From an uncultured Moraxellaceae bacterium (GTDB taxonomy: Bacteria > Pseudomonadota > Gammaproteobacteria > Pseudomonadales > Moraxellaceae): a DNA stretch of 23,567 nt. The translations under genes were made by a program, and so were the position numbers. The stretch is taken from the NCBI GenBank assembly GCA_937928295.1, contig CALEYY010000337.1, positions 1 through 23,567 on the forward strand, in the 5' to 3' direction. Positions 16,183-23,567 of this stretch are shown piece by piece. Below the pieces are notes generated by a model that searched no databases, was not told where the DNA came from, and was given only the letters and a program-made list of their open reading frames with translations. The first letter of the stretch is position 1; each line of letters starts with the position of its first letter.

Positions 16183-17652
16183 TCAACCTACGCGGTAGTT
16201 CGGGGCTTCTTTGGTGATGGTCACATCGTGCACATGCGATTCCTTCATGCCGGCCGAGGTGATCTTCACGAACTTGGGCTTGCTGCGCATATCTTCGATA
16301 TTGGCCGAGCCGGTGTAACCCATGCTCGAACGCAGGCCGCCGAGCATCTGGTGGATGATGCCGCTCATGGGGCCCTTGTAGGCGACGCGCCCTTCGATGC
16401 CTTCCGGCACCAGCTTTTCGACGCCCGCCGAGGCATCCTGGAAATAACGGTCGGCCGAGCCGCCGCCACGCTGCGCCATGGCACCCAGCGAGCCCATGCC
16501 GCGATACGCCTTGTAGTAGCGACCCTGGAACAGCTCGACCTCGCCCGGCGCCTCTTCGGTACCGGCCAGCAGCGAGCCGACCATGATGCAACTGGCACCG
16601 GCGGCGATGGCCTTGGCGATGTCGCCAGAGAAGCGGATGCCGCCGTCGGCGATGAGCGGGATGCGGTTGTTCAGCGCACGGGCCACGAGGTCGATGGCAG
16701 AAATCTGCGGCACGCCGATGCCGGCAACGATGCGTGTGGTGCAGATCGAGCCCGGACCGATGCCGACCTTGACGGCATCGGCACCCGCTTCCATGAGCGC
16801 CAGCGCAGCTTCACCGGTGGCGATGTTGCCGCCGATGACCTGCATGGACGGGTAATGTTCCTTGATCCAGCGCACACGGTCGATGACGCCCTGGCTGTGA
16901 CCGTGGGCGGTATCCACCACCAGCACATCCACGCCAGCCTCGATCAGCGCCTCGACACGCGCCGGCGTTTCAGCACCCGTGCCCACGGCAGCACCAACAC
17001 GCAGGCGACCATGCGCGTCCTTGGACGAATTCGGGAAGCGCTCGGCTTTCTGGAAGTCATTGACCGTGATCAGACCCTTGAGGCGGAAGTCGTCATCGAT
17101 GACCAGCACCTTCTCGATGCGATGTTCGTGCAACAAGGCCTTGATGCGCTCGGGCGACTCGCCCTCCTTCACCGTGACCAGTTTGTCTTGCGGGGTCATG
17201 ATGGCCGACACCGGCAGATCCATGCGTGTTTCGAAGCGCAGGTCGCGACTGGTGACGATGCCAACCACCTGGTCGCCTTGCATGACCGGTACGCCGGAAA
17301 TACGGTTGGCCTGGGTCAGCTCGATCAGCTCGCCGACCGTGGTCTTCGGACTGACGGTGATCGGATCCTGCACCATACCAGCTTCGAATTTCTTCACACG
17401 GCGCACTTCGGCGGCCTGGGCGGCGATGTCCATGTTCTTGTGCAGGATGCCGATGCCGCCTTCCTGGGCCATGGCGATGGCCATGCGCGCTTCGGTGACG
17501 GTGTCCATGGCGGCAGAAACCAGCGGCACATTGAGCTGGATGCCGCGCGTGAGCTGCGTCTTCAGGCAAGCGTCTTTGGGCAGCACATTCGAGTACGCAG
17601 GCAGCAGCAGCACATCATCAAAGGTCAGGGCTTCTTGAACGATGTCGAGCAT
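16183..17652 (-). CDS. guaB: IMP dehydrogenase
   Basis: Rate-limiting step of guanine nucleotide synthesis: IMP plus NAD to XMP. The 489 residues match bacterial IMPDH. TIM-barrel start FDDVLLLPAYSNVLP (11-25), a CBS pair at about 93-205 (VQDPITVSP to LKGLITVNDF) that senses nucleotides, catalytic loop GIGPGSICTTRIV (297-309, Cys304) and flap GAMAQRGGGSADRYFQ are all present. The ATG is supported by GGAG about 10 bases upstream (complement of CTCC at 17661-17664) and by a good promoter directly before it. It is the first gene of guaB-guaA-tadA and is divergent from xseA. Confidence 0.98.
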   Translation of the reverse strand: MLDIVQEALTFDDVLLLPAYSNVLPKDACLKTQLTRGIQLNVPLVSAAMDTVTEARMAIAMAQEGGIGILHKNMDIAAQAAEVRRVKKFEAGMVQDPITVSPKTTVGELIELTQANRISGVPVMQGDQVVGIVTSRDLRFETRMDLPVSAIMTPQDKLVTVKEGESPERIKALLHEHRIEKVLVIDDDFRLKGLITVNDFQKAERFPNSSKDAHGRLRVGAAVGTGAETPARVEALIEAGVDVLVVDTAHGHSQGVIDRVRWIKEHYPSMQVIGGNIATGEAALALMEAGADAVKVGIGPGSICTTRIVAGIGVPQISAIDLVARALNNRIPLIADGGIRFSGDIAKAIAAGASCIMVGSLLAGTEEAPGEVELFQGRYYKAYRGMGSLGAMAQRGGGSADRYFQDASAGVEKLVPEGIEGRVAYKGPMSGIIHQMLGGLRSSMGYTGSANIEDMRSKPKFVKITSAGMKESHVHDVTITKEAPNYRVG

Positions 17653-17681
17653 GGCTGCTACTCCAATAAAATTAGCCGCGT

Positions 17682-17710
17682 AGTATAACGATTTCAGTGA
17701 CCCTCGTCAG
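17682..17710 (-). promoter_or_regulatory. Promoter of guaB-guaA-tadA
   Basis: On the minus strand, CTGACG (17710-17705, 4 of 6 matches to the sigma70 -35 box) and TATACT (17687-17682, a strong -10) are 17 bases apart. Transcription would start near 17675, giving a leader of about 23 bases before the guaB ATG. The spacing and -10 are good. It overlaps the opposing xseA promoter, so the two should compete for polymerase. Confidence 0.65.
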
Positions 17711-17726
17711 CGCCGCCCCCTATACT
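17697..17726 (+). promoter_or_regulatory. Promoter of xseA
   Basis: GTGACC (17697-17702, 4 of 6 to the -35 box) and TATACT (17721-17726) are 18 bases apart on the plus strand. The predicted start near 17733 gives a leader of about 30 bases before the xseA ATG at 17763. The -35 lies inside the spacer of the guaB promoter. Together the two -35 boxes form the inverted repeat TGAC-CCTC-GTCA (17698-17709). Confidence 0.6.
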
Positions 17727-17762
17727 TTCCGGCACTGGCTATTCGAGTCCTGGGTACTGATC

Positions 17763-19157
17763 ATGTCGTCGCAAACCCCCACCGTTCTTAGCGTGAGCCA
17801 GCTCAATGGCAGCGTGCGCGAGTTGCTGGAGTTCAATTACGGGCGCATCTGGCTGCGCGGCGAGCTGTCGAATGTGTCGGCACCCAGCTCCGGGCATCTG
17901 TATTTCACACTGAAAGATGATCAGGCGCAGGTGCGCGCGGCCATGTTCAAGGGCGCGCGCACGGCATCGAAGCTGCAGCAGCCACCGCAGAACGGCCAGC
18001 AGGTGCTGGTGCGAGCGCGGGTCAGCCTTTATGCCCCGCGCGGTGATTATCAGCTGCTGGTCGAGCATCTGGAGGATGCCGGGCGCGGCGCGTTGCAGCA
18101 GGCCTATGAAATGCTAAAGGCACGGCTGGCGGCTGAAGGCCTGTTCTCCGCCGAGCGCAAGCGCGCCTTGCCGGCCAACCCACGCGGCGTGGCAATCGTC
18201 ACCTCGCCGAGTGGCGCGGCGGTGCGTGACATTCTGCAAGTGTTGCGACGGCGCGCGCCGGGCTTGCCGGTGACCTTGATTCCGGTGCCGGTGCAGGGCA
18301 CGGAGGCGCCACCGGCCATCGTGGCAGGTCTGGCGCTGCTGAAGCAGCTGCATGCACAAGACTTTCAAGATGCAAACGGGCAAGCCGTGCCGCCATTTGA
18401 TGTGGTGATTGTGGCGCGCGGCGGTGGTTCGCTGGAGGATTTGTGGGCCTTCAATGACGAAGCCGTAGTGCGCGCGCTGGCCGAGATGCCGGTGCCGGTG
18501 GTGAGCGGTGTAGGCCATGAGATCGACTTCACCATTGCCGACTTTGTGGTGGATGTTCGTGCGCCCACACCTTCGGCCGCTGCCGAGCTGGTCAGCCCGG
18601 ATCAGCAGCAGTGGCGCGAGCAGGTCGCCGTCGCGCACAGCCGCCTGTTGCGTGCATGGCTGCGCGAACGCCAGCGTCAGCAGCTGGCCTTGACCACCCT
18701 GCAACGACGCCTGCGCAGCCCGGCCCGGCAGCTGCAGGATCAGCGCCAGCGCTTGGATGAGCTTGAACTACGCCTGACACGCCAGATCCAGCAAATCATG
18801 GGTCAGCGCCGAGAGCGTTTGCAACAACGCCTGTCCCGCCTGCAGGCTCGACACCCAGCTCGACAGCTCCCGGCGCTGAAGCAACTGCTGGACGCTCTGG
18901 CAATGCGTGGCCAGCGTGGCCTGCAACGGCAGCTGCAACAACAGCGACAAGAGCTCATGAGCTTGGTACAACGCGTCCACTCCGTAAGCCCACTGGCCGT
19001 GCTGGCTCGTGGCTATGCCATCGTTTCAGCTGAGCATGGCGATGTCCTGCGCAGGGCTAGCGATGTGGCGATAGGTCAGACCATTCGTGCTCGCTTGGGC
19101 CAGGGCGAAATTGCTGCCACGGTCACCGCCATTGATCTTGCAGGGGCCGCTTCATGA
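17763..19157 (+). CDS. xseA: Exodeoxyribonuclease VII large subunit
   Basis: Large subunit of the XseA/XseB nuclease that degrades single-stranded DNA from either end. The 464 residues fit the family. An N-terminal OB fold (about 5-105, with IWLRGELSNVSAPSSGHLYF) is followed by the catalytic part with IVTSPSGAAVRDILQVLRRR (145-164), VIVARGGGSLEDLWAFND (215-232) and GVGHEIDFTIADFVVDVRAPTP (249-270). A long glutamine/arginine-rich coiled coil at about 280-410 is the usual XseB-binding region. The start at MSSQTP is preferred over a 22-codon-longer frame start at 17697, because that one lies at the promoter -35 and would precede the predicted transcript start. The stop overlaps the next gene as ATGA. 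XseB is not in the window. Confidence 0.96.
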   Translation: MSSQTPTVLSVSQLNGSVRELLEFNYGRIWLRGELSNVSAPSSGHLYFTLKDDQAQVRAAMFKGARTASKLQQPPQNGQQVLVRARVSLYAPRGDYQLLVEHLEDAGRGALQQAYEMLKARLAAEGLFSAERKRALPANPRGVAIVTSPSGAAVRDILQVLRRRAPGLPVTLIPVPVQGTEAPPAIVAGLALLKQLHAQDFQDANGQAVPPFDVVIVARGGGSLEDLWAFNDEAVVRALAEMPVPVVSGVGHEIDFTIADFVVDVRAPTPSAAAELVSPDQQQWREQVAVAHSRLLRAWLRERQRQQLALTTLQRRLRSPARQLQDQRQRLDELELRLTRQIQQIMGQRRERLQQRLSRLQARHPARQLPALKQLLDALAMRGQRGLQRQLQQQRQELMSLVQRVHSVSPLAVLARGYAIVSAEHGDVLRRASDVAIGQTIRARLGQGEIAATVTAIDLAGAAS

Positions 19158-20086
19158 GCCAATTTCCGCGCTGCACTACAGCATCCGCGCTGGTCCTGAC
19201 CTGGGCACTCACAGCCTGTGCCACAACAGAGGCGATGAACTCTACGACCGATCCGATGGCATCTACATCGAGCGCATTACTGTCCGCTGCAGCAATTCAG
19301 ATCAGCCACACCACGGTTACCGGCGGACTCTGGCTTGTGCCGGTGTCTGACGCTGTAATGACAGCGGCAGCCCAAGGTCAGGCACCGAGCTATCAGAGTC
19401 ATCCCGTCTGGGTCGGAAAGGTCGCTAATCAAGCCATGGCGGTAATCGGTCTCGGACTTTCCGATGCTGGTGAGCAAGCGCTACTGACGGCGGACGGCCA
19501 GCTGCTAGCCAGCACCCAAGTGCTCGATCGTGCCTATGCCGAGCAACACCTCACCCTTACGCAAACACAGTATGTAAATCCAGATCAGGATCAGTTAGCG
19601 CGTTTCGAGCGCGAAGCAGCAGAACAAAAAGCGGCTTATCGCGTGTACTCAACCACAGGTGCCGCAACTTGGCCACGCTTTCAATGGCCATTGGAAGGCC
19701 GAATTAGCAGCCTGTTCGGCCTGCGCCGCTTCTTCAATGGCGAGCCACGAGCGCCTCATCTCGGCATCGACATCGCCGGCACGCTGGGAGCTCCCGTACA
19801 TGCGCCGGCGAGAGGTCGTGTCGTATTGGTCGGCGATTACTTTTTCAATGGCCGTACAGTCATCATTGACCATGGCCAAGGCCTGTTTTCCATGCTCTGC
19901 CACTTCAGCGATATTCGTGTGAAAACAGGTGATCAGGTAACACCGGAGAGCATCGTCGGTCTGGTCGGTGCCACCGGCCGCGCGACAGCACCGCACCTGC
20001 ACTGGACAGTGAGCCTGAACGATTCCCGCATTGACCCACGACGCCTGCTGGTAGCCGTTCCTGAAACGGATCGCGCAACTGACTGA
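19154..20086 (+). CDS. M23 (LytM-type) metallopeptidase lipoprotein
   Basis: Predicted periplasmic peptidoglycan endopeptidase anchored by lipid. The 310-residue protein starts with a signal peptide and lipobox LTAC (19-22, lipidated Cys22); residue 23 is Ala, not Asp, so outer-membrane sorting is expected. The central region (50-165) resembles the N-terminal domain of some M23 enzymes. The catalytic domain (about 178-300) has all zinc and catalytic residues: HLGID (His202, Asp206), LCHF (His250) and HLHW (His281, His283). It should therefore be an active enzyme rather than an EnvC/NlpD-type activator. The ATG overlaps the xseA stop, so it is translated with xseA. It ends 4 bases before the convergent sensor gene, with no terminator visible between them. 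Confidence 0.88.
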   Translation: MSQFPRCTTASALVLTWALTACATTEAMNSTTDPMASTSSALLSAAAIQISHTTVTGGLWLVPVSDAVMTAAAQGQAPSYQSHPVWVGKVANQAMAVIGLGLSDAGEQALLTADGQLLASTQVLDRAYAEQHLTLTQTQYVNPDQDQLARFEREAAEQKAAYRVYSTTGAATWPRFQWPLEGRISSLFGLRRFFNGEPRAPHLGIDIAGTLGAPVHAPARGRVVLVGDYFFNGRTVIIDHGQGLFSMLCHFSDIRVKTGDQVTPESIVGLVGATGRATAPHLHWTVSLNDSRIDPRRLLVAVPETDRATD

Positions 20087-20090
20087 CGGC

Positions 20091-21392
20091 CTAGTGGACG
20101 CGCAGCAAGGGGGTTAGCACACTGAGCAGCTGCCGCCCCCGTACCGGCTTGATCAGTACTGGGTCAAAGCCGACATGCTGGAACATGGCGAGATGCTCAT
20201 CGTCATCATGAGCGGTAATGACGACAACGGGCCCCTGCATAGCCCGTACAGACAGCGGCAAGAGCTCCATCGCTCGCCACCATTCCGCTGCGTTGTAATC
20301 CGGCAACTCGCCATCAAGCAAAATAAGATCCCAGCTTTTCTGCATAGCCTGCAAGCCGGCATCGCCTGTGCTCAAGCAAGTCAAATGCACACCCCAGGAC
20401 TGCAACAAAGAAGACATCAAATGAGCACTCACAGGGTCGTCTTCCAGTAACAGTATCCTCCGTCCGCGCCAGCTTTCCTGAGCGCGCTGCAGCTCCAGAT
20501 CATTGAGGCCATCGAACTGTTCACTGGTATCGGCCAAGGGATTGTTGCGCAGACTGTGTTCGAGCGCACTTGCGGCCTCCCGAGCTGAGCGCACATACAT
20601 TTGTTGCTCGACATCCAGCGCCGTAGTATCGAGCAGCTCCAGCAAACCGCTGACCCCGTGCAATGGCGTGCGCACATCATGTGACCACTTTCCCCAGCGT
20701 GTCTGCAGTGCCTGTTCGGTACGCCAATGCTTATCGGCTTGGCGCATGAGATCCTGGCTTATGAGGCGCTGGCGCTGCTCATCGTAAGCTAGCAGGGCAT
20801 AGCGTACTAACACGCGCTCAGCGATCCACCAGGCTACGGCAAATATCAGTAGCACAGCACAGAAACCCAGCATGCCAACTTGGAACAAGATGTTGCGCTC
20901 ATGCCGAACAATCACTTCCGTGGCAATCCAGAGATGAACTTCACCGAGCTTGTCAGCCCGTGGCATAACGGTATCGGCACTGAGCCAATCATCCGGATCG
21001 AGCGGTGGCGTCGGAGCCACAACAACCGCACTGTAATGGCGCAAGCCTTCAGCAGAGGGCGGCTCATACTGGAGTCGGTGTCGCTCCTGCCACCAGAGCT
21101 GGCCACTGGCATCGTAAATGCGCAAAGCGGCGACCTCAGGACGCTGAGCCACGCGCATCATGACCGTATTGATCAAGGCCGGCTGGTTCGACATAAGCGC
21201 ATAGTCGGCGCTGGCAGCTAGCTGCTTAACGGTTTGCTGCTCCGAGCTGTCGAGCTGGCGCAAATCATCCTGCAGACGAATTTGTGTGGCCGAGGCGAGC
21301 ATGACAATCATCACAATGATGGCGGGCACTAACGCAAGCAGGAGCACAGCAAAGCGCACCTGACGTTGACTGAGACGAATCTGCTGACTCAT
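20091..21392 (-). CDS. Membrane hybrid sensor protein lacking the kinase ATPase domain
   Basis: A 433-residue inner-membrane protein. Helix 1 (about 13-36), a periplasmic sensor region of about 130 residues, helix 2 (about 169-192), a linker, then a HisKA-like dimerisation domain with WSHDVRTPLHG (His238) and its second helix to about 282. Only about 28 residues later a receiver domain begins (RRILLLEDD at 311-319) and it is complete: acidic pair Asp318/Asp319, phosphoacceptor Asp360 (LILLDGELPD), Thr393 (ITA) and Lys415 (IKP). The N, G1, F and G2 boxes of HATPase_c are absent, so it cannot bind ATP as a normal hybrid kinase such as BarA does. It may relay phosphate from another kinase or act by conformation. 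The ATG overlaps the stop of the binding protein (ATGA), which suggests the two work together. Confidence 0.85.
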   Translation of the reverse strand: MSQQIRLSQRQVRFAVLLLALVPAIIVMIVMLASATQIRLQDDLRQLDSSEQQTVKQLAASADYALMSNQPALINTVMMRVAQRPEVAALRIYDASGQLWWQERHRLQYEPPSAEGLRHYSAVVVAPTPPLDPDDWLSADTVMPRADKLGEVHLWIATEVIVRHERNILFQVGMLGFCAVLLIFAVAWWIAERVLVRYALLAYDEQRQRLISQDLMRQADKHWRTEQALQTRWGKWSHDVRTPLHGVSGLLELLDTTALDVEQQMYVRSAREAASALEHSLRNNPLADTSEQFDGLNDLELQRAQESWRGRRILLLEDDPVSAHLMSSLLQSWGVHLTCLSTGDAGLQAMQKSWDLILLDGELPDYNAAEWWRAMELLPLSVRAMQGPVVVITAHDDDEHLAMFQHVGFDPVLIKPVRGRQLLSVLTPLLRVH

Positions 21393-22264
21393 GGTTGCGC
21401 CTCACGCAATATATCCGGGGGCACCACCACACCCAACGAACGCGCGACTTGTGAATTGATAACAGGTGCGAAACGCGTGATGGCCTGGCTCTCGCCGAGA
21501 TGTCCCGTACCTTGCCAATGCAGTACACGAGCTTTGATAGCTGCAATCAGCGCAGCCTTCGGCACAGCTTGAGTAGCCACTGCGCCGGCGCTGACAAACG
21601 CCGGCGTCGGCCCGACGACCACACGCTGATGCCGATATGCCGTGAGCAATACCAACTTGGCAGTATCGCGATTGAAAAGGCTGTCATCATTGCTGGCAAT
21701 CAGCACATCGACCTGCTCTGCAGCTTCCGCGATCACGCGCGCCGTCAGCGGGGCTTCGACTGGCAGCGGCACAATCTGGACGCCAGTACTCGTGCTCGCT
21801 GCTGAAGTCAGTAACAGTGCATCATCGCTACGCAAAGCTTCGCGATAGAGCACACCAATACGCTTGGCTAAGGGCATCAGACGCCGCACCAGCTGAACTT
21901 GCTGCGCCAGCGGCGCACCCCAGATCAAGGCAGAATCCTGACTGCGCAGACGCCCTGTGACCAATGCCTGCTGGCTCAACACCAGGATGGGTGCTCGACT
22001 GCTGCTGGCCAGTGCATGCCGGTAGGCATCCTGCTGCCAAGCGATATGAAGTTGGACATCTGCAGGGGTCGCCGCCGAATCACTCACCCACTGCAGGTCT
22101 GGCTGAGTCAGGCGCAATGCTTGCAGGGCGGCATCAGGCGCACCCCAAACCTTAATGGACGTCGCTGCTGAGGTGGCGGAAAAGCAGACGAGACTGAACA
22201 CCAGCAGGCAGCGCATGAAGCACTGCCTGTGCCGAGCGAATCGCCTACTCAATGAAGTCATCAT
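21389..22264 (-). CDS. Periplasmic ABC_sub_bind-type binding protein
   Basis: A 291-residue secreted protein resembling the ABC_sub_bind (DUF534) group of periplasmic binding proteins: an alternating two-lobe pattern, with LLTAYRHQRVVVGPTPAFVSAGAVA and VINSQVARSLGVVVPPDIL near the C-terminus typical of that group. The signal peptide core is LLVFSLVCFSATSAA. ATGs at codons 1, 2 and 17 are all possible; GAGG upstream of the first favours it, while codon 17 would give a more ordinary signal length. No ABC permease or ATPase is adjacent. Its stop overlaps the sensor gene and it follows the TonB receptor by 20 bases, so it more likely presents a ligand to the sensor than feeds a transporter. The ligand cannot be read from the sequence. 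Confidence 0.75.
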   Translation of the reverse strand: MMTSLSRRFARHRQCFMRCLLVFSLVCFSATSAATSIKVWGAPDAALQALRLTQPDLQWVSDSAATPADVQLHIAWQQDAYRHALASSSRAPILVLSQQALVTGRLRSQDSALIWGAPLAQQVQLVRRLMPLAKRIGVLYREALRSDDALLLTSAASTSTGVQIVPLPVEAPLTARVIAEAAEQVDVLIASNDDSLFNRDTAKLVLLTAYRHQRVVVGPTPAFVSAGAVATQAVPKAALIAAIKARVLHWQGTGHLGESQAITRFAPVINSQVARSLGVVVPPDILREAQP

Positions 22265-22284
22265 CCGTGACCGCCTCTGAGAGA

Positions 22285-23567
22285 TTAATATCGCCAGCCC
22301 AGACTAGCCCATATTCGTTGCGGCGAGTCCACGCCGTTGCTACGGCGCAACTCTGCATCTTGCGACAATCTCACTTGAGCACTCAAGCCCAGATCCAATG
22401 TCTGTTTCTGACCCATTTTAAATGCCTTGCCGGTGTGCAGATCAAGACGATCAAAAAACAGATCCTTATTCAAGTTGTTATAGAAACCATAGGCAAGCGA
22501 TGCACGCCAGCCGGTAGAGTCATACCAAGCCCAGACAGCACTACCACTGTGCTTCGGCACAAAGTCGGTATTTTCACTGCCATGGGCCGGCTTGTTGATA
22601 TCGAGGTAGGCATAGTTCACTTGCAGGCGTTGAAAGGTTGATGGCCGCCATTCGCTGCTGACCTCGACGCCTTGCATCAGGTAATACTCGTAATCGCTGA
22701 TGATGAAATCATCAATTTCCAACTGATTGCGCGTCAGATCCAGCTCATCGCGAAACAGCCGCACATCAAGGCTGAGCGGGATCGCGCTGTATTGGGCGAA
22801 ATAGCTGACTTCATTGGAGCGAATGTGCTCTGTCTTGGCTTGACCATTCGACTTTGCCGACTGGTAGAAAGCACCGTCATAGGCGCTTTGCGAGCGATCA
22901 TCGGTGGTGGCGTAATAATGCGCATCGGCCTGATCCTCGAAAATATCTGGCGTGCGCACCGCGCGTGAGTGCACCAGTCGCAATACCTGATTTGGCTGAA
23001 ATTGCCAGGACAGCGCAGCGCGAGGCGACAGGCTCTTGCCTGCCTCATGGTCATTCTCGCCATGCGCACCGACATTAAGCAACCAGTGTGCGGCGAAGCG
23101 CCACTCGGCATGACCAAAACCGGACAGCGAGGCGTTATCGGCATCACCATTCAAAAAATTGCGTGAGCGGGCAAGCGACTGACTGATATTGCCACCGAAT
23201 ACGATACGCAGACTGCTCCAGGGTATCCAGAGATCGCTGACCTCAAACTCGCGCCGCTGTTCACGATAATTCTGGTCCGTGGTGTAATCGCGTAAGTCAG
23301 TGTAGTTGCTGTCTAAGAGACGAAGACAAACAGCTCGTAAACGCGCATTAGTAAGCAAAGCAGAACCGGTACAGGCTGTCATTGGATCATCGACAAAGGC
23401 ATTCGCCTGATTCTTGTCTTGCGCAAACAAGGCGCCCAATTCTGGCGATACCACCAGATAGGGAATTCGGACATACCAAGGCTCAGCACGCTCCAGGCTA
23501 TTTACATTAGCCTTGATCTGCAGGCGATGAGTAACACTCAGAGGCTGGTCCAGTTGCACGGCAACAT
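22285..23567 (-). CDS. TonB-dependent outer-membrane receptor, C-terminal part
   Basis: The last 427 codons of an outer-membrane beta-barrel; the frame stays open to the right edge of the window, so the plug domain, TonB box and start lie outside. Repeated amphipathic strands with aromatic ends, LSPRAALSWQFQPNQVLRLVHS and AVRTPDIFEDQ (a common TonB-receptor barrel segment), and a final strand ending in LGWRY with a terminal aromatic residue as needed for BAM insertion support the call. Two cysteines (in MTACTG and RAVCLR, 17 residues apart) sit in a probable extracellular loop and may form a disulfide. It is the upstream gene of a three-gene run with the binding protein and the sensor. Substrate unknown. 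Confidence 0.85.
   Translation of the reverse strand, partial: VAVQLDQPLSVTHRLQIKANVNSLERAEPWYVRIPYLVVSPELGALFAQDKNQANAFVDDPMTACTGSALLTNARLRAVCLRLLDSNYTDLRDYTTDQNYREQRREFEVSDLWIPWSSLRIVFGGNISQSLARSRNFLNGDADNASLSGFGHAEWRFAAHWLLNVGAHGENDHEAGKSLSPRAALSWQFQPNQVLRLVHSRAVRTPDIFEDQADAHYYATTDDRSQSAYDGAFYQSAKSNGQAKTEHIRSNEVSYFAQYSAIPLSLDVRLFRDELDLTRNQLEIDDFIISDYEYYLMQGVEVSSEWRPSTFQRLQVNYAYLDINKPAHGSENTDFVPKHSGSAVWAWYDSTGWRASLAYGFYNNLNKDLFFDRLDLHTGKAFKMGQKQTLDLGLSAQVRLSQDAELRRSNGVDSPQRIWASLGWRY

Noticed and set aside
16171..17688. 505-codon plus-strand ORF opposite guaB, and a 388-codon one opposite guaA (15051-16217)
   Set aside because: They mirror well-identified genes in GC-biased sequence, show no recognisable protein features (odd His/Asp/Arg-rich composition), and are explained by codon bias of the real strand.
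17697..17762. Longer N-terminus for xseA
   Set aside because: It begins at the predicted -35 box, upstream of the likely transcript start, and the extra residues do not match XseA.
1..23567. CRISPR arrays, tRNA/rRNA genes, insertion sequences, prophage genes
   Set aside because: No regularly spaced repeats, cloverleaf or rRNA sequence, transposase or phage proteins were found in reading; the window is almost fully packed with the listed genes.

Overview
The window reads as one contiguous stretch of a gammaproteobacterial chromosome, plus a foreign-looking left edge. A Pseudomonadales member, perhaps Moraxellaceae-like, is the best guess. Reasons: guaB-guaA-tadA diverging from xseA is a common gammaproteobacterial layout; a galU/pgi/ugd/phosphohexomutase block resembles the one flanking Acinetobacter capsule loci; and the WbpL/WbpM/WbpV set resembles Pseudomonas O-antigen loci. 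This placement is inference from gene content only. Roughly the first 390 bases are much GC-richer, encode part of an actinobacterial-type IspG, and are joined in frame to the start of a galE. That is most simply a chimeric contig end.

Layout, left to right. 1-652 (minus): IspG piece joined to the GalE N-terminus. 655-5364 (minus): glpK, a Wzc-type tyrosine kinase/chain-length protein and a WbpV-like sugar-nucleotide reductase/epimerase. 5361-8350 (minus): WbpM-like UDP-GlcNAc 4,6-dehydratase and WbpL-like undecaprenyl-phosphate sugar transferase. 8351-8617: a 267-bp gap holding a possible 44-codon membrane-peptide ORF on the plus strand. 8618-13986 (minus): galU, pgi, a strongly degenerate ugd homologue and a phosphomannomutase, mostly joined by 4-base start/stop overlaps. 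14048-17652 (minus): guaB, guaA and tadA with 10-base gaps. 17653-17762: compact divergent promoter region. 17763-20086 (plus): xseA and a lipoprotein M23 peptidase. 20091-23567 (minus): a TonB-dependent receptor (5' end outside the window), a periplasmic ABC_sub_bind-type protein, and a membrane sensor with a histidine-containing dimerisation domain and a receiver but no kinase ATPase domain.

How it fits together. GalU, Pgi and the phosphomannomutase supply hexose phosphates and UDP-glucose. WbpM and WbpV would make a 6-deoxy-HexNAc nucleotide and WbpL would load it onto undecaprenyl phosphate. Wzc would control polymer length and export. GuaB and GuaA supply GMP. This is a surface-polysaccharide precursor region attached to purine housekeeping genes.

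The most unusual items are the Ugd homologue that has lost its NAD-binding glycines and catalytic Glu and Cys, the ATPase-less hybrid sensor coded with a TonB receptor and an orphan binding protein, the hairpin/T-tract just before wzc, and the unannotated small ORF. No tRNA, rRNA, CRISPR array, insertion sequence or prophage was seen.
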